Of a stretch of DNA of 60,000 nt, positions 21,201 to 29,070 are shown piece by piece. Position numbers and translations under genes: made by a program. Source of the DNA: Antedon mediterranea (lineage: Eukaryota; Echinodermata; Crinoidea; Comatulida; Antedonidae); NCBI RefSeq assembly GCF_964355755.1, contig NC_092671.1, positions 7,701,001-7,761,000 on the forward strand, in the 5' to 3' direction. How positions within the stretch are numbered: the first letter of the stretch is position 1; each line of letters opens with the position of its first letter. The notes under the pieces were generated by a model. The model ran no database searches, was not told where the DNA came from, and was given only the letters and a program-made list of their open reading frames with translations.

Positions 21201-22901
21201 TGCACAGGAATCTCGGGAAATGAATGAGGAACAATGTTTTAACACAAGATCAACCAAATTCTGAGAAAAAATGTCTTATATTATATAGGTGTTCTACTGT
21301 ATTAGAAATCATGTATCTATTTATGATCAACTATTGGTAACATTCTATTTGCTGTTGGAAAAAAAATTATGATTATTATAATTATTTTAATTAAAAAGCA
21401 CAGGAAGGCACTTTATGGCAGTACAGTACTAAATAGTGGGTGGACAGGATATCTTTAAATTATCATTTCAATTTATCACATGGTTTCAGAGCCTTTGAGG
21501 ACCATGATGATATAATATTAATCAATTATTTTTATGAATTTACTTTGTATTATTTTTCAAGAAATATGATTACTATTCAATGAAACATTAATGAGAAAAA
21601 TTATAGTTTTGTAAAATGCTAATTCTAAATTATTATTTCTATTTTAGATTGGTATTCAATTTCTGTCCTCAAATTTGTCCGAATAACAATAATAAATTCA
21701 AATGTTCTTGATGAAACTGACATAAAGCTTCAAATGTTTTACACGCGCACACGAGCATGACATACACACGTGTACAAATATATGAATGAAACATTGCTGA
21801 CTGATAGGCGAATGTGTAATACAGTTCTTATCACTGAATGATTTAAAGGATGAATGAGATTTTTTTTATACTCGTTCTTCCTTTCTTGACGTGATGTAAT
21901 CCATTATGACTAAACTAAGGAGAGCCATGTTAAACATCTTGAAATTATATGTGCACAGGTGATGGTAGTACGTTAAGTATCTCCTTGGCTGCTCGTAAAA
22001 ACGAAAAGTAAAACATTCCTAATGGCAGAAATCTGTTCACATTTTTTGCACATTAGATTTTAGCATATGTGTACTGTATGTTTAAATCTGTTACTTTTTT
22101 TTAATTTATAGTCTAAAATCAAATTTGTTGTAGAGCATAATATATTATTATTGCTGGGTTGGATATATTTGGCCTAATCTTCTTCTATGCTTATACTTTG
22201 GAGACTTTCAAAAGCACTTGAAAACTGAACAAAGTTGGCAAGGGATTTGTAAATTGAATATGTTTGACAAAAATATGACATTGAGTTAAAACATGGTTAT
22301 GCATTGTTTTGAAAAATATGGTACGTTGTGAAAAGAAATTTCATATGTGCTACCAAATACTGATATACATGTAAATCCACAATAACTTTTCCTGAGGGAA
22401 GTGCAGACAAGTTGGTTATTAATTATGAAGATAACATTATAATTATAGTATTATTGTAAATTTATTTAATATTTGTTGATCTTTTATCTGTTAACTAAAC
22501 AAATCTGTATTAAATTAAAATTGTTTAGAAACACCTTAAAGGCTATACATATCAAGACATTATTCTGCAAAATAGTACAAATTGAAGATCATGACTGTAT
22601 TCTAAATTGTATGCAATTTAGATGAAATTTTCATAATTTGTATGTAATTCTCATCAAAAATAGTCTAGTTTTCTCAAAAGCTTTCTAATAAGTTTCATTA
22701 TTTTTTCGGTGATTGCAAGGTTAAAGCTTTTTATCTAGCAGGTATTCAAAAAAAGTTGGTAATGATGTTATAAGTAGAAACAAATTGGCTAATCAGTATT
22801 TTTTAATGAAACTTACCGGTTTCCCAAACATATCCCTGAGCTTGTACGTTGTTGCAGCATTTGCAGAAAATTACAAACAGCAGAAACATAAGCCTCTTCA
22901 T
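88..22901 (-). CDS. THSD7A: THSD7 family protein (thrombospondin type-1 domain-containing 7A-like), 22 exons, 3' end outside window
   Basis: Large type I membrane protein built from thrombospondin type-1 repeats. Vertebrate THSD7A acts at the surface of endothelial cells and podocytes; the role here is inferred only from family. I joined 22 GT-AG exons on the minus strand, and phases agree at all 21 junctions. The product starts with a signal peptide (MKRLMFLLFVIFCKCCNNVQA), then QGYVWETGPWGKC, matching the YLWKTGPWGRC start of human THSD7A. About 22 TSP1 modules follow with WxxWxxC-type mannosylation motifs (SEWSEWTSC, GEWSNWSEC, TEWSKWSPC). Strong family signatures are KPCPVKPCY near 1,550 and WCQRSDGVNVTGGC at exons 21-22. 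The last visible exon is an EGF-like cysteine cluster (SYCAQNGKCQC). About 1,437 codons are seen, against roughly 1,650 in the human protein; the transmembrane and cytoplasmic part is missing at the left edge. It could equally be the single pro-orthologue of THSD7A and THSD7B. Exon 6 carries a frame break. Confidence 0.93.
356..451 (-). CDS. THSD7A: THSD7 exon 21 (last TSP1 half)
   Basis: 96 bp, acceptor TCATTGCAG|GTGAT, donor TCACAG|GTAATT. It encodes CYTFTWQTGTWYEGDRQVWC and QRSDGVNVT; WCQRSDG is a signature of the C-terminal TSP1 of THSD7A. Confidence 0.93.
633..722 (-). CDS. THSD7A: THSD7 exon 20
   Basis: 90 bp, acceptor TTTTCTAG|GTTCA, donor GTCAAG|GTAATA. It encodes AGIQSRSRASISVMKNC and DARPCQ. 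The human counterpart reads FGGIQVRSRPVIIQ. Confidence 0.9.
811..913 (-). CDS. THSD7A: THSD7 exon 19 (TSP1)
   Basis: 103 bp, acceptor ATTTAG|AGAGAG, donor CATCAG|GTAAAT. It encodes CTVPCPGECQLTEWSKWSPC and the non-canonical FIMCINGKPS. The human protein likewise has CPGDCYLKDWSSWSLC followed by LTCVNGE. Confidence 0.92.
1246..1395 (-). CDS. THSD7A: THSD7 exon 18 (TSP1)
   Basis: 150 bp, phase 0 at both ends, acceptor TCTATCAG|AATGG, donor TTTCAG|GTAAAT. It encodes NGYCGQGSRKRQVRC and a loop with KNNINITAIGFETF. Confidence 0.9.
1489..1634 (-). CDS. THSD7A: THSD7 exon 17 (TSP1)
   Basis: 146 bp, acceptor ATTACAG|GCATA, donor GCAGAG|GTATAC. It encodes an MSRSRQKLQEP strand and QQKPCPVKPCYKLVVDEWGYC. 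KPCPVKPCY is identical to the human family sequence. Confidence 0.93.
1792..1909 (-). CDS. THSD7A: THSD7 exon 16 (TSP1)
   Basis: 118 bp, acceptor TTTGTACAG|TACAA, donor TACAAG|GTATGC. It encodes CPVDCILSEWSEWTSCSQTC followed by GLQ, very close to human CPVNCQLSDWSPWSECSQTC. Confidence 0.93.
2043..2288 (-). CDS. THSD7A: THSD7 exon 15 (TSP1)
   Basis: 246 bp (82 codons, phase 0 at both ends), acceptor ATTCTTCAG|GAATG, donor CAAAAG|GTAAAG. It encodes NLRTRERAVLRYPS, YNWIQSDFGACEL and SICGQGKQSRSLDC. Confidence 0.92.
2630..2783 (-). CDS. THSD7A: THSD7 exon 14 (TSP1)
   Basis: 154 bp, acceptor ACTTACAG|GTGTT, donor CCAATG|GTATGT. It encodes the CYSKATPIADTIPTYDNLC spacer and LIVGEWSEWTECPM. Confidence 0.9.
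2991..3124 (-). CDS. THSD7A: THSD7 exon 13 (TSP1)
   Basis: 134 bp, acceptor TTTTCTAG|ATTAT, donor GTTAG|GTATGA. It encodes FFWKAGPWADC and NCGSGTQYRNV, one CxxG-type TSP1 module. Confidence 0.88.
3368..3543 (-). CDS. THSD7A: THSD7 exon 12 (TSP1)
   Basis: 176 bp, acceptor TTCTCCAG|ATTTT, donor AATCAG|GTTATA (a weak donor, but the phase fits). It encodes CPVNCELSQWTPWSSCSKTV, a TRTRHVV strand and NGGRPCPP. The human counterpart is CKLSEWSNWSRCSKSC with YNGGRPCP. Confidence 0.9.
3616..3833. mobile_element. Founder MITE of the 43-bp satellite
   Basis: The left end reads TAAAGCTTGTTCCCACTAGC and the first right end, on the opposite strand, TAAAGCGTGGTTTCCACTAG. A stand-alone relative with the same ends lies at 27,909-28,093. 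TA at the left border fits a TA target duplication. The terminal 43 bp on the right continue directly into the satellite, so the array appears to be an amplified element end. It lies in intron 11. Confidence 0.7.
3789..5448. repeat. 43-bp satellite array, first block
   Basis: About 38 head-to-tail units of 43 bp (core TGTCGCTGCATTGCTTTACG plus CTAGTGGAAACCACGC). Some units are 46 bp through an extra GCT. Variants (tgggaacc, tttgcg, tttacattg) are scattered along the array, and no spacers are present. Units match the right end of the founder MITE. The array fills most of THSD7 intron 11. Confidence 0.95.
5485..5544 (-). pseudogene. THSD7A: 60-bp copy of the 3' end of THSD7 exon 11 with splice donor
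   Basis: Positions 5,449-5,544 repeat 6,471-6,566 with no difference seen by eye. This includes the exon 11 donor (GTGAGTA, at 5,478-5,484) and the last 60 exon bases. The copy ends abruptly at 5,544 and satellite resumes at 5,548 after three unassigned bases. It has no exon 11 acceptor, so it cannot be a complete exon. Confidence 0.92.
5548..6470. repeat. 43-bp satellite array, second block
   Basis: About 21 units, being the duplicated copy of 4,526-5,448. The array ends in GCTTTA 36 bp before the exon 11 donor, consistent with the original element having inserted near that donor. Confidence 0.95.
6507..6758 (-). CDS. THSD7A: THSD7 exon 11 (TSP1)
   Basis: 252 bp, acceptor TTTATCTAG|GAAAC, donor GAAGAAG|GTGAGTA. 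It encodes RDMRPCECDTF, VSFGNWSQC and YRARVCQNQQGQM. It is equivalent to the CPCDKYNAQPVGNWSDC block of the human protein. Its last 60 bp are copied into the satellite at 5,485-5,544. Confidence 0.92.
6797..6920. mobile_element. Diverged copy of the 160-bp MITE family
   Basis: Contains the family core (AAACTAGTTTGACAAAAA, GTGATGTGCCCAAATATGG) and a decayed right end (GCAGACAGACCTTAA). It lies about 40 bp upstream of the exon 11 acceptor, in intron 10. The rest of intron 10 (6,921-7,221) shows nothing recognisable. Confidence 0.65.
7222..7413 (-). CDS. THSD7A: THSD7 exon 10 (TSP1)
   Basis: 192 bp, acceptor TTTCCTAG|ATGTT, donor CAAAG|GTTTTT. It encodes VVCLKGQEATDINFC, the NECLLTNWAEWGDCTNDC module and TRSRKLKG. 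The human counterpart is DDCQLTSWSKFSSC. Confidence 0.9.
7414..7842. other. THSD7 intron 9, no feature seen
   Basis: AT-rich intron of 429 bp with pyrimidine-rich patches. I see no repeat family or conserved open frame. Confidence 0.6.
7843..8156 (-). CDS. THSD7A: THSD7 exon 9 (two TSP1 modules)
   Basis: 314 bp, acceptor AATTTCAG|GTGCGG, donor AAGAG|GTAGTT. It encodes CGDFKKPDTTQQC, CHVSAYSEFNACPDTC, an R/H-rich strand and YKWTYGVWDGDC with TCGPGLQTR. The human counterpart has DCIVTPYSDWTSCPSSC and CGPGRQAR. Confidence 0.92.
8349..8524. mobile_element. Imperfect palindromic MITE in intron 8
   Basis: The left arm has TATCACATTATTTCGCATCA and ATATTTCATGAGTT; the right arm has their reverse complement (TGCGAAATATTGCATGTGAT, AACTCATGAAATAT). 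Arms of about 65 bp flank a short centre, a foldback-type non-autonomous element. A second shared motif follows at 8,528-8,576. Confidence 0.65.
8934..9162 (-). CDS. THSD7A: THSD7 exon 8 (TSP1)
   Basis: 229 bp, donor AGATCG|GTAAGA. Two overlapping AG acceptors exist; AG|AGAATGG (high end 9,162) is chosen because it completes GAG from the single G left by exon 7, giving APSENGSQCPN. It encodes FQWVTYSWGSC. Confidence 0.9.
9340..9640. mobile_element. GC-richer interspersed repeat remnant in intron 7
   Basis: A local rise in GC with phrases such as CCAGTGGCGCATCAGGACCT and GCTCGCTTCGCTTGCTCAC, typical of degenerate retroposon tails in marine invertebrates. No coding frame is recognised. Family unknown. 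Confidence 0.4.
9664..9775. repeat. 45-bp tandem repeat, about 2.5 copies
   Basis: CCTACAGCCCAATACTACCA recurs at 9,664 and 9,709, and in shortened form at 9,754, a strict 45-bp period. It lies in intron 7 between a repeat remnant and exon 7. Confidence 0.85.
9834..10023 (-). CDS. THSD7A: THSD7 exon 7 (TSP1)
   Basis: 190 bp, acceptor CTTCTAG|AACAC, donor CGTCAG|GTGAGT. It encodes NTVSDSACGSY, CPGDCVLGEWSNWSECSKTC and NRSIVAAPS. It is equivalent to the CVLSTWSTWSSCSHTC module of human THSD7A. Confidence 0.92.
10024..11078. other. THSD7 intron 6, 5' portion
   Basis: Very AT-rich. TAAAGCTCTGTTTACATTGG at about 10,118 resembles the ends of the local MITE families, but no matching partner end was found. 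Repeated TCAATATTGATT/TTTCAGTATT phrases occur between 10,860 and 11,000. Nothing coding. Confidence 0.5.
11078..11244. mobile_element. 160-bp MITE, copy A
   Basis: Left TIR AAGCTCTGTCTACACTATCA; right end, read on the other strand, AAGCCCTGTCTACACTATCA. The core has the GTGATGTGCCCAAATATGGT motif and its inverted partner. It ends 34 bp from the exon 6 donor. Confidence 0.85.
11279..11485 (-). CDS. THSD7A: THSD7 exon 6, with reading-frame break
   Basis: 207 bp, acceptor TATATAG, donor GATGGG|GTAAAA. The first part (GIRERKRVILVEPSSDGAKC to CFQWDVGK) and the second part (DCIPSNTTKLCGVG to CIDNDG) are both clear TSP1 sequence but lie in different frames. Incoming and outgoing phases require a length of 2 modulo 3, while the exon is 0 modulo 3. 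The break lies near 11,360-11,368 (AAAACGGG on the coding strand). It is a net +1 or -2 indel: a real mutation, an allele or an assembly error. Confidence 0.8.
11486..11905. other. THSD7 intron 5, no feature seen
   Basis: AT-rich intron of 420 bp. No repeat family or reading frame stands out. Confidence 0.6.
11906..12070 (-). CDS. THSD7A: THSD7 exon 5 (TSP1)
   Basis: 165 bp, acceptor TTTTTTTTCAG, donor AATG|GTATAG. It encodes YAPVENSLCSG, CNVPCTMNCEVSPWSVWSKC and a serine/threonine/asparagine stretch. The human counterpart reads CHIPCPTECEVSPWSAW. Confidence 0.9.
12477..12625 (-). CDS. THSD7A: THSD7 exon 4 (TSP1)
   Basis: 149 bp, acceptor CTGTTTAG, donor ACACAA|GTAAGG. It encodes IWHVSAWSQC and the CGGGVRYRDTFC core of a TSP1 module. 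Phases match both neighbours. Confidence 0.88.
12928..13182 (-). CDS. THSD7A: THSD7 exon 3 (TSP1)
   Basis: 255 bp, acceptor AAAATAG, donor ACCAG|GTAGGC. It joins exon 2 through a split glutamine codon to give LVSLQTCLDQ. It encodes a TSP1 module with FSEWRVC and LTRTRAVLKIP, ending in a CGGGI loop. Confidence 0.9.
14105..14535. repeat. Degenerate tandem repeat in intron 2, about 3 units
   Basis: Phrases GATAATTGATTGATACCTGA, TTCCAAAATAGAGTTGTT-like and AACATTGATGAAACTGTT recur three times with spacings of about 115-165 bp. Old and AT-rich, without coding potential. The rest of intron 2 from 13,183 to 14,100 shows nothing recognisable. Confidence 0.7.
14895..16009. mobile_element. 1,115-bp foldback transposon with 9-bp target duplication
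   Basis: Ends are GGGTATTGCTAAACTGCGC and its exact reverse complement. They are flanked by AGTAAAAAG at 14,886-14,894 and again at 16,010-16,018. Each arm is built from direct copies of a 174-bp unit marked by GCGCAAACCT: at 14,931, 15,105 and 15,279 on the left, and inverted at 15,431, 15,605, 15,780 and 15,953 on the right. No transposase frame is present. A 9-bp duplication and GGG ends would fit Mutator-like or Merlin-type enzymes; the superfamily is not decided. Confidence 0.92.
16030..16762 (-). CDS. THSD7A: THSD7 exon 2 (four TSP1 modules)
   Basis: This 733-bp exon is the longest here. The acceptor is CATTTTTTAG|GACCC and the donor CTTCA|GTAAG. It encodes TSP1 modules around PWGKC, DWEIGEWNEC, FSDWSEC (followed by NPCGNGTQTR) and IGEWSAC. 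It aligns by eye to the first part of human THSD7A (AVWC, CFKVC, DCIVS blocks). A foldback transposon ends within about 20 bp of its donor. Confidence 0.93.
16763..22816. other. THSD7 intron 1
   Basis: 6-kb AT-rich intron. A short perfect hairpin (CCACTCTG, 8-nt loop, CAGAGTGG) lies near 17,732-17,756. A repeated ATGAATGAG phrase is found at 21,150-21,240. No open frame with protein-like composition and no complete transposon was seen. Confidence 0.6.
22817..22901 (-). CDS. THSD7A: THSD7 exon 1 (start codon, signal peptide)
   Basis: The 85 coding bases begin at ATG (22,901) and encode a short basic N-terminus, a hydrophobic core (LMFLLFVIFC) and a likely cleavage site after VQA. The mature protein then starts with QGYVWET. 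The donor is ACCG|GTAAGT. The split glycine codon (G|GA) joins exon 2 to give WETGPWGKC, a THSD7 hallmark, which fixes both the start and the junction. A possible 5'UTR acceptor (AAAGCAG) lies about 20 bp upstream of the ATG. Confidence 0.88.
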
Positions 22902-23389
22902 TCTTTGTTTATGTCTTGTCTGCTTTAAGCGTAAATGTAGATAGCACTCATGTCATGAACCCAGCAAACAATATACAAGGTACTGTAGGTTAGAACGTTT
23001 ATTTGACAGTCTTCTCTGGTGACTAGCAGATTATGAATAACGGACACACTTAACATGGAACACTTCTCTGAACTATATCTTCAGGCATCTAAACTCAACA
23101 CGGTTCATAATAAAAAATAATCACAAATTCAATTCACCTTTGACTACCTGAAAATTGAGAAAAATATTTGAGTCAAAATTATGTATTGAAGAAGAATTTG
23201 ATATAGTATGCAAAAAAGATATAAAATGTGGTACAGTAGATCAGAATGCAGCAACCAAATGTGAAATGTTTTACAGTATAACATAAATCAAATCAAAGTA
23301 CAAATATAAAATATTTATATTTGCAATATGTTCCTGTAAAACAAGGGAATAATATATTCTAAGAAGTAGTTACAATTATGATGTTACAA

Positions 23390-23592
23390 GAGAGATATGT
23401 AGATGTTGTTTGGAAAGCAAGGAGAAAAGAATAATTGAGGAGAGAGGGAAGAAGAATGAGTGTATAAAGAAGAGGAAAGGATGAACAAGAGTAAGGAGAA
23501 TGAGAGGAGGAAAGAGAAAAGAATGAGAGGGGGAAGGAGAAAAGAACGAGAGGAGGAAGGAGAAAAGAACGAGAGGAAGAAGGACAGAAGAG
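23390..23592. repeat. Polypurine/polypyrimidine tract upstream of THSD7
   Basis: About 200 bp of almost pure A/G on the plus strand, built from imperfect GGAGAAAAGAACGAGAGGA copies. It lies 490-690 bp upstream of the THSD7 start codon, so the gene's own strand is CT-rich. The two overlapping small open frames here are composition artefacts. Confidence 0.85.
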
Positions 23593-24847
23593 TATAACAA
23601 TGTTGGACTACTGATTTGACATCCATTTGAATTTATATTATACAAGTTTCCATTCTAGATGTCTTGTTTCAAAAGTTGAATTGCAAACAATTATCAGTAA
23701 AGTTACAGTGCATTTCACCATATACTGTAAAGAAGTATTAGAAAAAAGAAGAAAAATAGTGCAAAATTGGGGCAGGGTAGGCCTACTAATATCCATTAAG
23801 CAAAGGCCATGGCATTTACTATATGACTATTTTAATGAGTTTCATGATTTATTAGCATTTCATGGCAGTTATAGCAAATTAACAGTAAATTATTATTATA
23901 AATGCATAAAAATTAAAATATGCATGAGACATTCAAGAGAATCGCACCTATTAAGCGGCCACAATGGAATTATCTTTAATTAGTCAGCAAATTGTGTTTA
24001 CTTACGCACAGATAGTTCTTAAATGCATATAAATACCGTAATATGTTTAGTAACCTGAAAGGTCAACGGAAATTGTTATTATTATTATTTGTTGTAGATT
24101 GGATATTTTGTTCCGAATTGAATTTGCAAATTATACAGTTTACATAAAACCAAAACTGAATAAAAATATTAAAGAATAAGAATGTTTTAAATCAAAATAT
24201 GATTACGGATTCTTTATGCACTGGTCTTCTAAAAAAATGGGGCCGATACTTCTTCAAGTTATTGATCACCTTCGACCACCCTTTCCCATCCTTGTTTAGG
24301 CTATGTTAGAACGGCGATTTTTCCCCAAATATTGTTTTTCAACCAATTTCTTTGAAGCGACTACACACATATTCTTGGTCTTTTGACATGCCACATACTC
24401 AGGTCGCAGAATGTCAAAGATATCTGTCTAGCGCTTTAATTGTGATAGTCAGTATTGTTACTTCTCGCTATCTGCTTCCGAAATCGATCGTCTTTCTTTC
24501 TCATTTCAACTAAGTTAAATTTAATTGTAATCATACTTGTTCAAAAGGAAAAAAAAAAACAGAAATATCATCAAGTTGAAATTTGATATTTTGATATTTT
24601 TTGTCAACTTCAAGTCTGAAAATAATAAATGTTTTCTGATGATATATACGGTATACGATTCCTTCAAGAATGTATGGTAATTAGATCTACGATCGTGGAG
24701 ACAAATTTGTACGAAAGTTGTCACATATTTAGTGAAATGTCAAATAGTCTTGTCGAAAGACTACAACAAATTTTGTGAGTCGCAGATAGCCAACAATTTA
24801 ACAATTTAGTTATAGTTTGTAGTTTGTATACACAGGTGTTACGTCTC

Positions 24848-25010
24848 TAAAGCTCTGTCTACTCTATTAAACTAGTTTGACAACAAAGTGTGATGTGCCC
24901 AAATATAGTAGTAATATGCCCAAATATGGTAGTGATATGACATCACATGTCTATAAAACATGGGCACATTTTTTTGTCACATAAAGTTTGATAGTATATA
25001 CAGAGCTTTA
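24848..25010. mobile_element. 160-bp MITE, copy B
   Basis: TAAAGCTCTGTCTACTCTAT at the left and, read on the opposite strand, TAAAGCTCTGTATATACTAT at the right. The core GTGATGTGCCCAAATATAGT is shared with copies A, C and D. Confidence 0.88.
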
Positions 25011-27908
25011 ATCAATATCTTAAAATCTTGATACCACATATTGTGAAATGGGAAAGTTGCAGTTCTATGTTGGGTTTGGATATACAGTATATGCAAATAT
25101 TATGATCGAAACTTGGCGTTGGGAAATGTCAACGTTTATGATGGAAATTGCTTTTTAATAGCACATAAATCATACAAACAGGGAAATGAAGTTGTTAATA
25201 TGTATTTTTATCATTAAATAATATTGATTGAAATGTCCCTTCAAGGATATTCTATATGCAATATCAATAAATATCAATTATTACCAAATGGCAATAAAAT
25301 GCAATATACTATTACTGTCAATCAGTGGAAAAGTTATGAATATTAATAATAAAATAATTCCTTGAATATCAAAGCTTGTCTATCGTGCTATACGTACTAC
25401 GGTATACAAAATACCAATGTTTGGTATTTTGAAATTAACATTACCGTAAATGCAAAAATTACATTTAAAAGAAATCATACTACAATTTTGTTTTTTGTGG
25501 ATCACCAGAATATATTCATTTCATTTTTTTAAGAGTTATAAAATAAATAAATGCATGAACAGAAAATATAATTATTCTCATAATAGTAATGATATAATAT
25601 TAGATATTTACTTCTGGGTTTATCAATTGTTTCTGCAAATTAAATATTATTCTCTTTCAAAACAAAAACAATTTCTTGATACATACAAAATCTTTTAATC
25701 TGATTTCAACACATTACAATGTTTATTATCATCACAAACGAGAGATGGATTAACTAATAGTTTTATATTAACTTTCAATGTCTTTTTCATTTAATCTGAT
25801 AGGTATGAAAAGGGTATTATTGTTAAATCATGCCAGGGGGCAGTGCCGGTATGTGCATCGGAATATTAAACACTAGATCACTTTGTTATTAAAAAAAAGT
25901 ACATTTTTTGTAAGGTTTACATAGGATGATATGCCGGAGGCATCATCAGTTTTTAAGTAATTTCAAACATAACAATGCATTTTAAAAGTAATACATTGTA
26001 TTAAGTTTTACAGTAATAAATATTTATTATGAGTGATCAGATTTATTCGTGCAGATATTAAATTTGGGAGTGCCTTATATACTATCTCTTGGCAGGTATA
26101 TCCATAATAATGTTATAGATGGTATCTTTTTTATTTAATCTGAAACTGAAATCTGCAATTTCAGGAAAGTACAGTTAAATACACCCCTGGATTGTGCAAG
26201 GTACTATTGCGCAAGGTTTTTGGTTGGTTGTGCTAGGTTTGCAATACACTTCGCAAAAAGCCTAAGGATTCAGAATTGGTGCATTTTATAAGGTATCAAA
26301 TGATTATAATTATTTTAGTCAGAGTAGAGAATGCTCAAACCAATGTCTCATTGGGCATGAAGAAATGTGTAGTTACAGTAGTCCATTTGAAAGGTATATT
26401 TGACTATTACTGTTACAGTATGACGAACCAGCAAACTAGATATTGTCTAATAAAAGAAAATAAATATACTTTTAGAAAATTATGTAAACGATATATTGAA
26501 ATGGTGTATTAAAAGTCAGAATAGATATTGCTACCCCTCCTATGAATTACTGTTATTTCACACTTAAATGTATAATTATCTGTAACTAATAAGCCCTTCT
26601 AACTCTGACTTGATTTTTATTTGTCTGGAATTACAGTGTAAATAGGGAATTTATGCTGTTCTACTTATATACGTCTCTTCCCTTTGGTTATTCTAGAAAT
26701 CATGCTTGGAAACAAACACTTTATCGCATCATGAGCATTTAGTATGCATAAATCAGATATTTTGTAGTGTAATTTCTATTGAGATAAATTTGAACTGGCA
26801 TGCTTGTATTATTGAGGGAATGATAAGAAAATACTAATGAAAACTATTAAACGAGAAATATAGTTAGTTTAACAAAAAGATTTTTAATTTGTATTCAGAG
26901 GCACTATGTATAAAACAATAAAAATGAGTAAGAATACTTTACGATGCTAAATTAAATGTAAACCATTCTTAGAATTACTTCAACGAAATCTACCCGATCC
27001 CTTGCAGGTACAAAATGTGTTCAGACTAATACAAGATCTGTATTATGAATGTTGAAAAAATATTAGATTAAAAAGAAACAATGGCATTGCAAGAAATTAA
27101 ACCCACATAAAAATAGTTTCTTATTAAATGAATAACCATGCTCCATAAAAGTTAATTCAAAAAGTAAAATGCTATGAAGATCAGGTTGCCTTTTAATCAG
27201 GTGGACAGAACGAATGACTTCTTAAAAAATAAAACGTCTTGCTTGATTAAACTGGTTGCAGAAAGGGAAAGGCGGTAGGATACTTACAGATGTCATTGTC
27301 AGTCAGTACAAAGACTTACTGCCAAGACATTTGGCGACTTCTACAAGTATTTTGATTTGATATAAAAATTATGAAATACATGTCATATTACAAAATCCAA
27401 TTTGTTTTAAAAATCATTTCTAACACTTAAATGGAAATGTCTACATTGTCTTTGTTTTATTAGACACTTAAATGAAAACGCACGACAATGCTGGAAATGA
27501 GGATGCATTTTGAACTGCTAACTCACAAAACTAATGATTATGGACATACTAAACGTCTTTTTCTCACCAACATGGATATAAAACTCTTCTATTGATTAAA
27601 GAACATTAAGATAATCTGTATTTGAACAGGCAATTGGACATTTACATTTCAATCAGGACATTTATTCAACCTGACCATTATTAATGGTCATTTGTTTGAC
27701 CATAGAGAATACAAGTTTAAGTGTACATTACGTTACATACCCTACAATGACTCACAGAAAATCATTATCGTAATGGATAAATATTCCCTTAGGAAATTTT
27801 ACTTTTCTTAATAAAAAGTAGAAAAAAAATACTATTTAATCTTAAGTAAATATAGTATTGGTTTAATAACTTTTTTGCTTTTCATAGCTTAAAATTCTGG
27901 CAAGAAAG
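25011..27908. other. Gene-free stretch
   Basis: AT-rich sequence. A short GC-richer patch at 25,838-25,950 (TGCCAGGGGGCAGTGCCGGT) may be a transposon remnant. Open frames near 25,450 and 26,276 have AT-driven composition and no recognisable family. Confidence 0.5.
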
Positions 27909-28093
27909 TAAAGCTTGGTTCCCACTAGAACGTAACGCAAGGACGTAAACGCAACGCAAGCGTTTTAACCAATGACAAGCGAAGTTATAGACAGTTAGCA
28001 ATCACAAGCGAATAAGCCATCGCTTGTAATTGGTCAATTCACTTGCGTTGCGTTACGTCCTTGTGTTGCGTCGCTAGTGGGAACCACGCTTTA
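27909..28093. mobile_element. TIR MITE related to the satellite founder
   Basis: Left end AAGCTTGGTTCCCACTAGAA; right end, read on the other strand, AAGCGTGGTTCCCACTAGCG. TA flanks both sides (27,909-27,910 and 28,092-28,093). Subterminal GCAACGCAAG and its complement extend the inverted repeat. It is 181 bp without TA, with no coding capacity, and Tc1/mariner-like target duplication is inferred. Confidence 0.85.
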
Positions 28094-29011
28094 GAGTGCA
28101 GACAGAATTTCCCTTCTTGAGGTCTTGTTAAGACTTTTAAACCAGACCAGTCCAGCTTAAATTGTCATATTTGTTTTTTCAACTAAACAAGGCAGAAAAT
28201 TAATATCAACAATTCTATGACAACTTTATCAAACATTATATATCTTACTGTATGATTATATTCTAGTTTGTATTTTGTATATATTTTTCTATAGTAGAAT
28301 TACAATCAACAAAACTACTGTATAAATCATTTTTTTTTTTATTGAATTCATAAAAACTAGATAAAAAAACTATGAAAATGAATATACATTTGAACTAATT
28401 TAGTTTTGTATTTTACCATTTCACAGGAAATATTTGTGTTTTTAATATCTCCATTAAATTAGAAATAAAGCCAATCTTAATCAAGAAAGCGTATTAAAAG
28501 GTCTTGCTTAAAGGCAATAGCTAAATCCACACCAAAGCAGTTATAAAGATTTCTAAAGCCGATATGGCCATAACTTTACATTAATGTCTGTATCGAGGAG
28601 AATAACGGTATTTTGTAATAGTTTATTAGAGGTTGATGGACCAATAATAGAATGATTCATGAAATAATAAAACTGAAAATGTCACAAAAGTGGGTGAAAA
28701 TACCCAATAGTTGCATAGAACCGCAGAGAAAAATAAGAAGTTGGTATTTGCATAGTTACGAGCCTGACTTAAAAGATAAGTATTAAAAGCAAGGTAATGG
28801 ATGATAAAAAGTGTAACGTTCAATTTCAAAATAAGTAAATCTTCTCAAACGAAACAATATAAACATGTTTTTCTAATGGGTAATGATTAATAGGAAAATA
28901 CAAAATTATTATAAGAAAATGGAAGATACGGGGTGAAATTATGATGTGAATGATGATGATCTTTTCTATTTAAGATTAATATTTGCCAATACTGTAGTTA
29001 AACACTCAAAT

Positions 29012-29070
29012 AGGATTTGAACTATGGACCTTGGAAATGGTAGGTAAGCACACTTACCTCAATCTCACCA
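29012..29070 (-). mobile_element. tRNA-like SINE head (remnant)
   Basis: On the minus strand, TGGTGAGATTGAGGTAAGTG resembles a pol III A box region, and GGTCCATAGTTCAAATCC contains a B box with one change. Spacing fits a tRNA-derived SINE head. The body is not defined. Confidence 0.45.

Noticed and set aside
23376-23645. Overlapping serine/leucine/phenylalanine-rich minus-strand frames
   Set aside because: Artefact of the polypurine tract.
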